Positions 9,849-20,863 of a DNA stretch of 64,000 nucleotides are shown in pieces; the stretch's first letter is position 1, and every line of letters begins with the position of its first letter. The DNA is from Thozetella sp. PMI_491. Lineage: Eukaryota; Ascomycota; Sordariomycetes; Chaetosphaeriales; Chaetosphaeriaceae. Location of the stretch: the NCBI GenBank assembly GCA_021432635.1, contig MU270117.1, forward strand, positions 1 through 64,000. Reading direction: 5' to 3'. The notes beneath the pieces were generated by a model, which was not told the DNA's origin, ran no database searches, and worked only from the letters and a program-made list of their open reading frames with translations. The position numbers and the translations under genes are program-made.

Positions 9849-11569
9849 GACTGCTCATAATGGGTAGGCCACTCTCTTTCAAAGGCTAGAGCTGGGTAGG
9901 ATGCGGGGGGTATCGTTGGGATGGAATAGTCGAGATAGGCTAGATGGAAACCATCGCTCAACCATTCCTAGCTGGAAAAGTGACGGTAGACGGAAAGGAG
10001 GGGGAGGTGTTTGGCTAAAAAATGGATTGTTTGGTAGCTTTTATTTTTCGTGCCATATTCGCCTTTGTTTTTTGGTCTTTTTTTATGTGTGGTTACTACT
10101 TTTGCTGGGGAATTGAAGAAGAGCTTCAACTACCTAGGTGCCTAGCAGGGTATCTGTCTTCCGGTCCTTTGTCGCGAGTGCTTGTTACCACTATTATTAC
10201 TAGGTCCAAGGAAACAGCCATCCCCCCCCCCTTCGCTACAGCTGAAAAATGCATTACCGCAGTTTGCAGGCTTATGTTGGATACGGAGGTCCAACCATTC
10301 CTCACTATCCACCGGCACATTGATATAGGGCAGCAATTCTGGATCCTTCTAGAGGGGCTGATTATATGGAAAGAGCTATTAGGAGTCGCAAAGAACAGGT
10401 AAGATGGAACGCGAGATGGCGACGGCGGCCGGTGGGGCTAGGTTGGAAAAGGGGGTGAAAGTAAACAATGAGTCTCTGTAAGACAGTCCGGACCGCGACC
10501 GTAACCTCGTAGAATTGCATACAGCATGATGCCTCCTCCCAGTCTCACCGAGTTTGGAAGAATGTAGCGGCAGAAAGCAGGTGGGAGATAGGTCAGGTAG
10601 CGATGCGCAGTGCACGAGTTATTCCAGTCAGGGTCGTCGAACACAGCATGTGTAAGGTAGGTGATGAAAATTGAATGGAGACGAGAAGTTGGCTTCAGAA
10701 AGCCCTCTTGCAAGGGTCTCTCTGCTGGGTTGCTATCGAGTATTTTTGCGTGCCATGTACGTGCAGTGCGGCGTTCGTTAGCACTTGCTCTGGGGGATTG
10801 TTGTAAATCTATGGGGTTGCTCAGTGTGGCCTGCCGAACTCCCACTATTACCGGCTCCACGATGCAGAAGCAAGCTGATGAGAGAGGGTGTTGCGCATTA
10901 TGGACCCACACGCGAAAAGGGACGGGCCAAAACAAAGGGGCCGAGGTTAGCGGCACCTGGCCAATCATGGAGGCGCATCCTCACTTTCAGGTCTCCACGG
11001 CAGCCCCCTCCCCCGACCTGTTTTTTGGGGGGGCGACCTGGTCGCGCCAGAAAGGACGAGGGAGCTACAGTACCTCATAGGTAGGTACAGACCCGGCAGC
11101 GTCCGTGCTTCCTCCCGCCATTTCTTGCATCTCCAATTCCAACCTCCTCACCCCAGAGCCCAATTGCCTCGTCCTCCCTATCATAAGGTTGACCGATTGA
11201 TTCTCACTCGAGACCAAGGGCGTGTGTGCTACAGTCCACCCACGGTAAGCCATCCGTATTTTTTTTTTCATCCTGCTGTCACTCCATCTCCGCCTCTTTC
11301 GTCGTGGTACAGAGTGCAAGCTGCTGCCGGGTACCGGACGCGACTGGTCTAAATTGCAAAGTCGTCTGGCCATCGGCCAAGGCCCCGACGTTGTAAACAA
11401 ACCCATTGCCACGGCGCAACCACCGCACCATGCTTGGGAGCGCCCTCCAGATGCATGCAGCCCTTTGAATGACCGGCAGACTGACCGCTTTTGTATAGTA
11501 ATTTTTCTCTTGCGCAACTGCATGCTGCGTTGTGGCCTCCCTCCCCTCCTAGCTTGACCTTCGACCATC
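9849..11569. other. Divergent intergenic region, no gene seen
   Basis: About 1.7 kb lie between two head-to-head genes (the Cys-rich protein and the Mpv17-family protein). Open frames here have no recognisable domain and look like chance. A TACAGTAC word occurs at 11066-11073, about 500 bp before the Mpv17-family ATG. The 100 bp before that ATG are pyrimidine-rich, as is common in fungal promoters. Confidence 0.5.
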
Positions 11570-12575
11570 ATGTCACTTAAGATCGAGCGAGACACATTCC
11601 AGCAGGGCGCCGCCCGCGCTGCGACTGCTGCGGCCGATCAGGGTCCTCTTCCTGGTACCAGTGGCAAGCATCCTATTGCTGAGGCCGTTGGCACCGCCCT
11701 GACTGGCGGCAAGGGCAATGCCGGCACCAAGGGCTATCTGGCGGTATGTCGCTCTTCCCTCACCCTAGAAAAGGCGGAATCTAGACAGCGGGCCAGAACG
11801 CGGCGGAAACGAGGACACTCGGGGGGAATATATAAAAGAAAAAAAGCTGACCTAGACATCGCCAGGCCTACATCAAGCAGCTCGAGAGCAACCCCCTGCG
11901 CACCAAGATGCTCACGGCAGGAACTCTCGCCGGCGCCCAGGAGCTGATCGCCTCGTGGCTCGCCAAGGACCGCAACAAGCACGGCAACTATTTCACCTCG
12001 CGTGTGCCTAAGATGGCGGCTTACGGCGCCCTGGTCAGCGCCCCGCTGGGCCACTTCTTGATCTGGCTCCTGCAGAAGACATTCAAGGGCCGGACCAGCC
12101 TGCGGGCCAAGATCTTGCAAATCCTCGTCAGCAACCTGATTGTGCGTTCCTTCCCGCCCCGCGGTCCTCCACCACTTGTTCTAGCTAACCTCGCATGTTC
12201 GCCTGTCGCCAGATCGCCCCGATCCAGAACTCGATATACCTCGTTGCGATGGCCCTAATCGCCGGCGCCAGGACGTTCCACCAGGTCCGCGCCACCGTGC
12301 GCGTGGGCTTCTGGAAGGTTATGCAGGTGAGCTGGGTCACATCGCCCATCTGCCTAGCCTTCGCCCAGCAGTTCCTTCCGGAGAACACCTGGGTGCCCTT
12401 CTTCAACCTGGTGTCCTTCGTCATCGGCACCTACATCAACACCGTCACTAAGAAGAAGCGTCTTGCAGCTCTGCGCAAGAGGCACTTTGGTGACGGTCCT
12501 GGCCGCACCGGCGCGCCCTCCACCATGGGCCGCCCCGAAGACTACCCTCCCCTGGGCCCTAACCCCCCGTACTAG
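11570..12575 (+). CDS. Mpv17/PMP22-family membrane protein (PXMP2-like)
   Basis: Three exons: 11570-11743, 11866-12141 and 12213-12575, giving 270 residues, all in phase 0. The Mpv17/PMP22 family comprises small four-helix proteins of the peroxisomal or inner mitochondrial membrane, implicated in channel activity. The conserved order is visible: RVPKMAAYGALVSAPLGHF in exon 2, then the signature region from SWVTSPICLAFAQQFLP to NTWVPFFNLVSFVIGTYIN in exon 3. Hydrophobic segments fall at roughly residues 75-95, 112-130, 150-170 and 205-235. An N-terminal extension of about 55 soluble residues precedes the core, as in the peroxisomal PXMP2-like fungal branch, so a peroxisome is the more likely site. 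The C-terminal tail is basic, then Pro/Gly-rich. Intron 2 has a CTAAC branch site. Confidence 0.9.
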
Positions 12576-13304
12576 ACGTGACTCGAAGGGAGGCCACACG
12601 GCTTGGAGGAGTAAGCGAGGACAAAAGAGGCGCAGCAGTGCAGTCTACTTGAGCGGACCCTCGCTACGACGACACGCAAGGCGCGAGTTGTGCCTGGCTG
12701 TCTGTGTGCGTGTGCTTGCCGTATGCTGGCGTGTTTAAGTGTCCATGAGTGCTTGGAGATTGGTGACAGCTGGCTGGCTTAAAACCGCAAGGAACGGTGA
12801 AGCGGTGCTACCAAGTAACGACTGGTGCCGCAGCGGCGTACGATATATTGTGGCATGTAGGCTTCAGGTTCTGGAGATTTTGGAATTTGGGCCTTGTATA
12901 ATCTCTTTTTGAACTGGACTCCACTGGGGAGTAGGGGTAGAGCTTGACCAATGAATGCTATACTGATTATTTTGTCCCTGTCTACCCCACCTGACGCCTT
13001 TGTCTCTTCATCAGAGAGCTACGGAGTATGGCCCTCGCCTAGTTCCTTCCGTTTATCTCTACACCATCCATCCGCTTTAGGGTAGATGTAGCACAGCTGG
13101 TGGCGTGTCTAGGATGCCCTTCATCCGACCTCGGCGAGCCCCGAAGTGGCCTGCAGATAGACGACCGTACTTAGCAATACGAGCGCAGCGGTGCCTGACA
13201 CCTAGGGGCCAGGCGCATCGGGAACACACAGACCTAGGGGAGAACACAAGTCAATCCCCATATGGCCTCCGGTGCGAGAGTCGCTCTTACATACCCTGGG
13301 TACA
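12576..13304. other. Convergent intergenic region
   Basis: This 729-bp gap separates the 3' ends of the Mpv17-family gene (+) and vps22 (-). It likely holds their 3' UTRs; no coding or structural element is seen. Confidence 0.5.
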
Positions 13305-14143
13305 TTACCCCTGCCCCCCGGCCTCCTGTGCTTCCAGCATAAAGCCCGGACTCCAGTACTCTGCTTCCCCCACGGTTTGTCTATCGATCCAGAGCATGCC
13401 CTCACCAACAAGATCCTCCAAGGCCGTCTGCGCACGCGGTCTCGCCCACTTCAGGTTCAGCATCAACATCGAGACACTCACGTAGCCTAGCACCTGCGCG
13501 GCTTCAAGCACTGCGCTCTGGTCCGTGTTGAGCTCCTTGGGCACCGATCGGATGTAAGGCTTGCTTCCGACCTTGATCACTGAAAAGGAGGATCCGAGGG
13601 GCTTTAGCGTCCCCACGGCACGAAGAATGTCGTCTCTGAACGAGGTGTTAGTTTCGATCCAAAGGCCTCATTGGGGCACGGGCATTCATACTCGGTGATC
13701 TCAGTCGCGCCTTCCATGCGTCCCCGCATGATGTGCTCTCTGACCTTGCGGACCTCGATCAGGCCGCCATTCTCCGCCCTCGTGTCTCCACAGACCTCGA
13801 CCACGCGCACGGCGAGCTCGAAATAGAAGTCATTGACGCTTCTCCCCAGAAGCTGCGCCCAGATGGAGCCCGCGCCGCCGGACTGGCTGCTGTTGCTGCT
13901 AGCGAGAGGGTCGACGCCGATGGCAGCGCACATGCGGGCGAACTGAGCACGGAACGACGGGTTGGACCGTATGTCCTTTGCATGCGTCTGGGCGAACTGC
14001 TGAAGCAGCGACCGGAAAACGGCCAGTTGTGTCTCCAGTGCCTGTGCGTTGGCCGACCGGAGCGTAGATCCGTGGCTGGCGTACTGCGCGGATGTGATGC
14101 GACTCCGGTCAAAAGCGGCCAGCCCGACGCCCTTTCGCGACAT
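13305..14143 (-). CDS. vps22: ESCRT-II subunit Vps22/Snf8
   Basis: Two exons: 13692-14143 and 13305-13635, joined by a 56-nt intron that splits the codon giving TEDDILRAVGTLKPLG. The product has 260 residues, close to the usual size (about 250-260). Snf8/Vps22 is the core of ESCRT-II, which bridges ESCRT-I and ESCRT-III when ubiquitinated membrane proteins are sorted into multivesicular endosomes. The N-terminal family signature is clear: GVGLAAFDR near the start, then LLQQFAQTHAKDIRSNPSFR and MCAAIGVDPLAS. The C-terminal half carries the tandem winged-helix region, including SVPKELNTDQSAVLEAAQ and the end segment EYWSPGFM. No damage is visible. Confidence 0.95.
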
Positions 14144-14659
14144 CGTTGCTGCGGTCAGAATGATCTAGAGAAGGGTCGGAGCCGCACTATGTAACGTTTC
14201 GGGGACGGGATATTTTGAGTACAATGCACCACAGCCCGGGGTCTTCTCTTGTCCTCCACCGAGCTTTGGCAAAGGTGATGCCTGCGACTCCGCGTTGCGC
14301 CTCGGAGTGAGGCAGTCGAGGACGTGCTGCAGCTGATGCCCAGCCACCCAGCAAAAACACCAGCAGGCACCCGCCGGCCTTCTCGAATTTCTGACTCCTC
14401 CCAACGGACTTCCGTCAGGCTTTCCTGTCGTAAGGGTGAGATACTTGCCTTGCTTGCTACTTCGGGTCCCTCATGTTAGGAGGGTGCAACCCAGTGACGT
14501 TGCTCGATGAGATAAGCTAAGCCAAGCTGTCCCCCCACAGATCGCACTCCAGCCAATCATATAGCCACAGGGCTCCTGCCCTCTGTTATCCTCTACATCT
14601 GGTCGGAGCAAGAAAGATTCAGCGACAGCGACTTCAATACCAAGCTCTAGATCTCACGA

Positions 14660-15503
14660 ATGTCGAGTAAGCAGTCTATTTCTTGCTTTGGCAAGAAGAA
14701 GAAGGCCACTGCTGTGGCCTATATTGATTACCCCCCTCCCTCTCTGTATGCGCGTACACTCACTCTCTTCGTCACGCAGTGCAAAGAAGGCAAAGGTGCC
14801 ACCCGAGCGTTCAGGCCGAAACTATAAGTCATAAGTTGACTTTAACGGAATAGGTCTCATAAAGGTGAATGGCCGGCCGCTTGCTCTCGTTCAGCCCGAA
14901 ATCCTCCGGTTCAAGGGTATGAGCTCTCAAAGCTCGAGCAACCTAGAGCAGCGTGACATGTCTTGAGCGGCGTTCGAATAGGCTGATGCGGAATCTCTTT
15001 TATTTTCTTTTCAGTTTATGAGCCTATTCTAGCTCTCGGTACTGTGGGATATTGTGTCCCATTCCTGTCGTTTCCTGATCGAAGATGGACCAGCCGGGCT
15101 AGGACATAAGCCAGAGCCTGAAGAATATTGACAGTAAGATTTTGTCACAAATGGAAAGCAAGAATCTATGGAAAACTGACCGAATCTACTAAAAGCTTTG
15201 GTAAGGGTGGCTGGCGGTGGCCATACTCCCCAGATTTATGTCATTCCGCAGGTCATCGGCATGGCGCTCGTAATCCACCACCAGAGTGTGTTGTGCCTCC
15301 TCCCTGCTGGCTATGATGCTACCGTCCTAGGACACCATGCTGATTCCCCTGGCAGAATACGTTGATGATTACAGCAAGAACCGCCTGAAGCAGATTCTTG
15401 TTCAGTATGATCGCACACTTCTAGTTGCCGATAACCATCGGGGTGAGCCAAGAAATTTGGTGGAAGAGGCGCCGGCGTTCGCTTCTAGAAGTCATGCCGC
15501 TAG
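14660..15503 (+). pseudogene. Decayed intron-bearing copy of the cytosolic ribosomal protein S16 (uS9) gene
   Basis: Pieces of one S16 protein occur in the right order on the plus strand. The start is ATG at 14660 with QSISCFGKKKKATAVA. CKEGKG lies just after 14780, GLIKVNGRPLALVQPEILRF at 14853-14919 and YEPILALG just after 15014. RVAGGGHTPQIYVI begins at 15204, [20 protein letters not shown] begins near 15352, and LLVADN follows. The end reads [10 protein letters not shown]-stop-KSCR-stop in a shifted frame, matching the normal FGGRGARARFQKSYR ending. Intron-like gaps remain at plausible splice points (AAAG|GT..AG|GT; AAGG|GTATGAG..TTTTCAG), so this was a DNA-level duplicate, not a retrocopy. 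It is broken by loss of the first donor, a missing stretch after YEPILALG, frame changes and a CAG-to-TAG change near the end. The working S16 gene is not in this window. Confidence 0.85.
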
Positions 15504-16163
15504 AAATGGAGTACTTGGTCACCGGATGACTAAAAGTTCGGTAGACTCAGCTCCTTGGTAGGACATCAGGCGTTATGCCTCGTTATGGCCGGCGTCGGAT
15601 ACTCTTTCGACTTGTTGCTCATGGCAGGGAACGGCATTGTATTTTAGCATCATCATTGCCATTGACATAATCATCAAGGCTGCGGTCCGGGGTGTCATCA
15701 AGGAGCACATATCAAGAACAAATAAATTAGACATGGCAAATATGCTTGTTGCCTTTCTTTCAAGGCTGCAATTGCGGCAGCAGAGTGGCCTTGCTAAGAA
15801 GGTCAATCTGCGAAACAATGGTTGAGATTATAAGGTATGCCGCCGTCTGTATAGATCTCATATTAAGCCCTAGTATGGTATCACCCCGAAAACCTCCCAA
15901 AACAGACGTACCGCTAGCTGTAGCAAGAACTGAGAAGTGAAAACAGAACAACTAGTCATTCTTCCGTGGAGCATGATGTGCAGTGATCCATATACCAAGA
16001 GCCCAGCTTCCGAGTCTTCGCCGTGCGATTCTTGTGGCAAATCCAGCTCCTCCCTCTTCTACTCCCTCCCAAGTGCTTCTTGACTTTGCGACAGTACTCT
16101 CCGTTAGCGTAAGTATCTGGCCGGCGGTGGCTGAGCGATATGACTCTGTCCCGACTTTTCATC
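15504..16163. other. Intergenic, nothing recognised
   Basis: This lies between the S16 remnant and the 3' end of aar2. It is more A/T-rich than its surroundings, with no convincing gene. Confidence 0.4.
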
Positions 16164-17906
16164 TCAGTCTTTTGACCAGGATACGAGCCCAACTTCTCGT
16201 CCGCTCTCGTCCAGCTGTACAACCACGGGATTGTACTCCTCGTCGCTGTCATCTCCGTCAACCACACCCAGCTGGTGCTTGCCGTGCTCACATTCACTTC
16301 GCAAGTCCCAGCCATGCCTCCAGAGCCATGTCTCGAGACTAGCAAATGCATGTCCAACGGAGGCTTGCTCTGGAGTAGCCTGGGCTCCGAGGCCTAGTAA
16401 CTCTTTGTCCAGTCGGCGCTTGTAAACGGTCAAGGCGGCATGAAGCTTGTTCTTCGTTCCTGGGATGACATCGAGGATGCCGGCGTCAAGGTTGTCCTTG
16501 GCTGAGTTGCCGCTGCCCGGCCGTGCCAGATAGCGCTCGTCATAGATCAGCTGAGCATGAAGAGTTTGCAATAAAGCCCGGCAAAGGGACGGATGAGACG
16601 AAGTCAGACGATATGCACGGAGAAAGATCTTTAAAAGGATATGGCGCCACTGCTGAACGCATGCGTGGTTGCCGAGGTGCATGCCGGTGAGGAAAGTGAA
16701 CTGAAACTCAGCAATAATATCAGCTTCAACAGCCGCCGGGGGTTGTCCATTCAATATGGAAACAAGCCGGGGAGTTGAATCAGTGAAGTATTCGCTCGCA
16801 GACGCGACATCTAACCGGGGCAGGATTTCGGCCTCCTCTGCGAATAGGAAGTTCAGTTGGCCTTCCGTGCCCAATCGCAGAACGTTGTTTGTTCTCTGTG
16901 GAAAGCTATCGCCGGCAGCTTCGTCGGTGGTCTCAACTAACCACTCGCTTGCGTCCGCCTTCCCTGCAACCCGTCCAAGGAAGTCCCGCGTGATGGATGA
17001 GGTGAGCTGCTGCCATAGCGAGATGCGGGCTGCAGCAAGGTCAGATTCAGCATCGGAGCCTTCTCCCGAGGGTCCTTTGGGCGGCGGGGGAGGGGGTCCT
17101 GAGCTATGAGAATCCCCGCCGCTGTAGTCATGCGGAACGAGCCTAGGGTAGATGGTCTCGATATGATCTTTCTTGTCACGGGCTTCGAATTGGCTGGCCG
17201 GCTCACCGAGAACCTCGCTGAAACGGTTCCACTGCTTGATGCGCACCACGCCATTGTCTCCGGCCACGTACCAGTAGCCGAAGCGGAAGATCCCAGTAGG
17301 GTCTGATACCCACAGGAGGTGAGCCCCTGGGGGGATGTCCCGGATGCCGGAGACTTTGGCATCGACTATGGTCAAAGCCATGGCGTCATGCCCGACAATA
17401 GAGTGGTCTGGGAGATCTAGCAGTAGAAAGACATCCCCTTGTTCCAGGCACTTGGGCGGCGGTGTAGGAGCTGCCTCAGGAATAAATGGTTGAACAACGC
17501 TGTCGGTGGAGGAGGTTTCTGGGTTTGGATCTGACACCCTATGTACCTGAAGAGCTCCGTAGGGGATAGTTCCGGTGACAGGTAGGGAGATGTGGGATGT
17601 GACCGAGTTGCGGCCGGCCGAGGCAGTGGAGTTGGACTTGGTGAGTCCCTGTGCACTGGCAAAGCCGAAGTTAACGCTCCTTGCCGGGGAGTTGCTATAC
17701 AGGGATGCTGGGCTCTCGGCAATGTTGCTGGGAGGCTGGGTGGTTGATTTGGACGAGGTCCTGATGAGAATACTGTTTATATCACTCTTGGAGTGGGCTT
17801 CGGCCTCGTGAGTCGTGTCTCCTGTTGATGTTGGTGCTGGCGCCGCCTGGCTCTCCCCTCGAGGACGGCCATCGCGGGCACTACTGGTGAGAGTATGGTA
17901 GGCCAT
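16164..17906 (-). CDS. aar2: Aar2 splicing factor (U5 snRNP assembly)
   Basis: A single exon of 580 residues. Aar2 holds Prp8 in an immature U5 snRNP until Brr2 replaces it. The N-terminal beta domain shows the family pattern FLLLDLPDHSIVGHDAMALT, followed by VSGIRDIPPGAHLLWVSD and FRFGYWYVAG, near residues 155-235. The C-terminal helical domain includes the FQFTFLTGMHLGNHACVQQW block near residue 415. About 150 residues of Ser/Thr/Pro-rich, probably disordered sequence precede the first domain, making it longer than the yeast protein (355); long N-termini and inserts are usual in filamentous fungi. The start codon is the ATG at 17906. Confidence 0.9.
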   Translation of the reverse strand: MAYHTLTSSARDGRPRGESQAAPAPTSTGDTTHEAEAHSKSDINSILIRTSSKSTTQPPSNIAESPASLYSNSPARSVNFGFASAQGLTKSNSTASAGRNSVTSHISLPVTGTIPYGALQVHRVSDPNPETSSTDSVVQPFIPEAAPTPPPKCLEQGDVFLLLDLPDHSIVGHDAMALTIVDAKVSGIRDIPPGAHLLWVSDPTGIFRFGYWYVAGDNGVVRIKQWNRFSEVLGEPASQFEARDKKDHIETIYPRLVPHDYSGGDSHSSGPPPPPPKGPSGEGSDAESDLAAARISLWQQLTSSITRDFLGRVAGKADASEWLVETTDEAAGDSFPQRTNNVLRLGTEGQLNFLFAEEAEILPRLDVASASEYFTDSTPRLVSILNGQPPAAVEADIIAEFQFTFLTGMHLGNHACVQQWRHILLKIFLRAYRLTSSHPSLCRALLQTLHAQLIYDERYLARPGSGNSAKDNLDAGILDVIPGTKNKLHAALTVYKRRLDKELLGLGAQATPEQASVGHAFASLETWLWRHGWDLRSECEHGKHQLGVVDGDDSDEEYNPVVVQLDESGREVGLVSWSKD

Positions 17907-18663
17907 GGGAACCAGTTACGGCGATGTTAGCGGCAACAGCTATTCTACGTCTTATTCTCTCTTGTACACATACAGAGAGAAGGAGACCAAGTAACGTGGA
18001 CGACTTCTAGGTGTTTAATGCAAGAGTGAAGACTGGTGGCGTCGATGTTGGAGAAGTAGGGTAGGAGCTAGTGTCGGAAGTGGGTCTCGACCAAAGCAAA
18101 GTTTAACCAGTCAGTCTAGACCTAGGCAGGGACAACAGTTTGCAGTAAGTTGGGCGGGACCGTATTCCGTGCATTGGAGAAAATGGACGGGAGGCGGTAA
18201 GAGAGGGTCGAGAGAAAAGAAAAAAAGAAAGGACTTGACACGATTTCGGTATGGCCCAGGGGAAGGGAATAAGTACCTTGCAACGGGTACTGTAGCTACC
18301 CTGGGAGATATGTGCAGCTATAGCACATAAACAAGGAACAAGGAATGGATCTATAAGGCGTGGCGGGTATTGGCCGTTAGCAAGCGCAGATAAGGTGCCG
18401 CAGGTCACGGTGCCTATGAAGCAAGACGTCAAATAAAGGGGGAGGGAAGGCAAGGTCTCACACACATCTACGTCATTTTCTAGGTAGTTGTCTTGTCTGG
18501 GTGGGTGCCTTTCAGCCTGATTGAACTACCTCGTGCGTGCTGCGAAAAGGAATCCATCGATTGGCTGGGGCGATTGGCGACACCTTTGGACGCTTTAAAG
18601 CATTGTCGCTTTTATTTAACTCGCTCTGTTAATTCATGAATGCAAACAAAGATGTATTCCCTT

Positions 18664-18682
18664 GGGGGGGGGGGGGGGGGGG
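18664..18682. repeat. Poly-G run (19 G)
   Basis: Nineteen consecutive G bases on the plus strand in non-coding DNA. Its length may be unstable or misread. Confidence 0.9.
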
Positions 18683-19625
18683 AGCCCGACCGATTGCACC
18701 AGTCGTATAGCACATTTTGCGCGCATCTCGCATCGATGCTGAGAATTTGTGTCAAAAGGTGGCGGCCGGCGAAGTCAAGAATGCATTCATGCTCGACTCC
18801 ATACTGGGTACAAAGGGATAATAATAGGGTTGGAGATCTTGTCATCTCCTAGGCTCTAATCGCTAAGACGGCTCGCAAAAAAGAAAAAGAGGGCAAAAAA
18901 AAAAAACCCCACATAAAGAGGCTAGTACTACAAAGTAGCAGTCACATCGCGACCATACCGCCGTAGACAAGCCAAACTAGGTGCGACCACAGGCCTCCCG
19001 ACAACGCTTTTCAGCCCGAGATCGCGTGCTGCTTATTGCGTCTATGCACTGTAATGCGGTGTTAGGTGTTAGGGGGGGAGAAGGTTTAGGTTCTATTGCC
19101 CTCTCGGGTAAGTGTTCTATGCTTAGCGACAGGACGAGAAAATGGCCCTCTAAAATCAAGAAAAAGAAAAAAAAAAGGACTCAAGACCCTTGCTCGCTTC
19201 CATCGCATGAATGCGCCGGACTAGATGCTACAGATGCAGCTGGGGATCAAAGTACGGAGTAGCGGCGGAACCGGCGTCGATTTTGGCGGCGGGAGCAACC
19301 CTCCCACGTCTCCCGCCAGAAACAAACAACCCCTGCTCGGGCGAGTTGGTGTTGACGACGGCGCGGATCGACGGGGCCAACGGGCTAAGTGGGTGTAGCA
19401 TCGTGCGGAATGATCGATGGGAAGGGGCGGGGGGTAGAGGGGGGGGTGGAGAATGGACCTTCGGGGGACCCAAGGCACGCTTAAGCCAGATGTTCGTCTG
19501 CACGGATGCGCCGCCGTCATCATCCCAGCGTCGATCATAGGCCGGCGCTGCGATCGGGTGCGCTGGTTTGGTGCTGGTGCCTTGGCCCATTATGTTGACA
19601 CGTGCGTATGGATATATATATTCTT

Positions 19626-19660
19626 CACACACACACGCACACACACACACATACACACAT
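19626..19660. repeat. CA microsatellite
   Basis: An interrupted (CA)n tract followed by alternating AT, in the aar2-con7 interval. Confidence 0.85.
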
Positions 19661-20848
19661 ATATGCATATCTCTTTCTTGGCCCTGAAAAAGGTCGCCAA
19701 ACACCCTCCCCGAGGAGGCGAACGACTGCAAGGAACAGCCGGAGCTATACGCCACCTTAGTTGAGCCGGAGCGCGCTTCCAGTCCGTTTGTACCGGCTAC
19801 GCAGGCGTCGCCGGATCCGGATTCTTTCGGGGCTTATAGCCGGCGAACCTTTTCTAATCCTTACCACAAGGTAATTATTTTGCCCCTGGAGGTCGTCCTT
19901 GGCCGGCCAAGTATAGCAAAAAGCCCACGCGAATCACCTAAGCTAGCATAGAGAGCCACAGCATCTTCTCCTAACCCTCTTCCCGAAGCACTAGGTTTGC
20001 CCGGGTCTGGATGGAGTAGGCTTTGGCACTCTCTTCCTCTGCCTCACCTTACAAGCCACACTGTTACCGGCGCAACGGTACCGCAGGAGAAGGAGCAACA
20101 AGAGGCGGGAGGCGGGGGCATGGCAATAGGCCGTACAGCATGCTACACCTGTCCTCTGCCATGTGCCGCCTCCGTGCTTTGGGGTCCGAACCAAACGTGT
20201 CCTTGCAGCCCTGCGCTGACACGGAATCCAAGTGCCGGGCTCGGGGCACGCTCGGGGCACTGAATTCGGCATGGTTTCCTGCATCCTAGTGAGGACGCAC
20301 GGCGGGACCCGACTTGGGCTATACCCGGTTGTGGGCCTTGGCTATGAGGAGAGGCCTCAGGGACTGTCGGATGTTACCCTTGCAGTTGGACGCGTAGCCC
20401 AAATCCGTCGGCGCATTGCGCAACGCAAGACCTCAGGTACTGTCTCGTCTTTCACGTGGCCCGGTAACGACTTGGTAGACTAGAAGCATAGCCTAATGTG
20501 GTTGGTAGTTCCCGCCAGTTGGGCATTTGTGGCCCTTATTCGTTACGAGCTTGGCAGCTTATTGAAGATAGCTACGTATTACGAAGCAAACATGGCCGCA
20601 AGAAGAGCCCACTAGCTGCGAACCCCTGGACTCTCTGTTGGTGCAGTGCCACAATGCATAAACGTCATTTCGACGTAGTATGGTGTCTGCGTATATCAGT
20701 TACACAGCTGAGCTTCCCGCCAGGGGGCGCAGCGCGAAGTGGAGAGAGAATCTTGAGCAACATAAAAGAACAGGTCGACCGACAATGTTTTTCTGTTCGT
20801 ATAACGCTAGCTTGCGTGTTCCCTGGTGATGCCGCACTTGTTTTACAG

Positions 20849-20863
20849 CCCCCCCCCCCCCCC
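20849..20863. repeat. Poly-C run (15 C)
   Basis: Fifteen consecutive C bases on the plus strand in non-coding DNA. Confidence 0.9.

Noticed and set aside
19228-19590. A 120-codon minus-strand frame beginning MGQGTSTK
   Set aside because: It could suggest a myristoylated protein, but most of it is Pro/Ser low complexity and no exon partner or family is visible.
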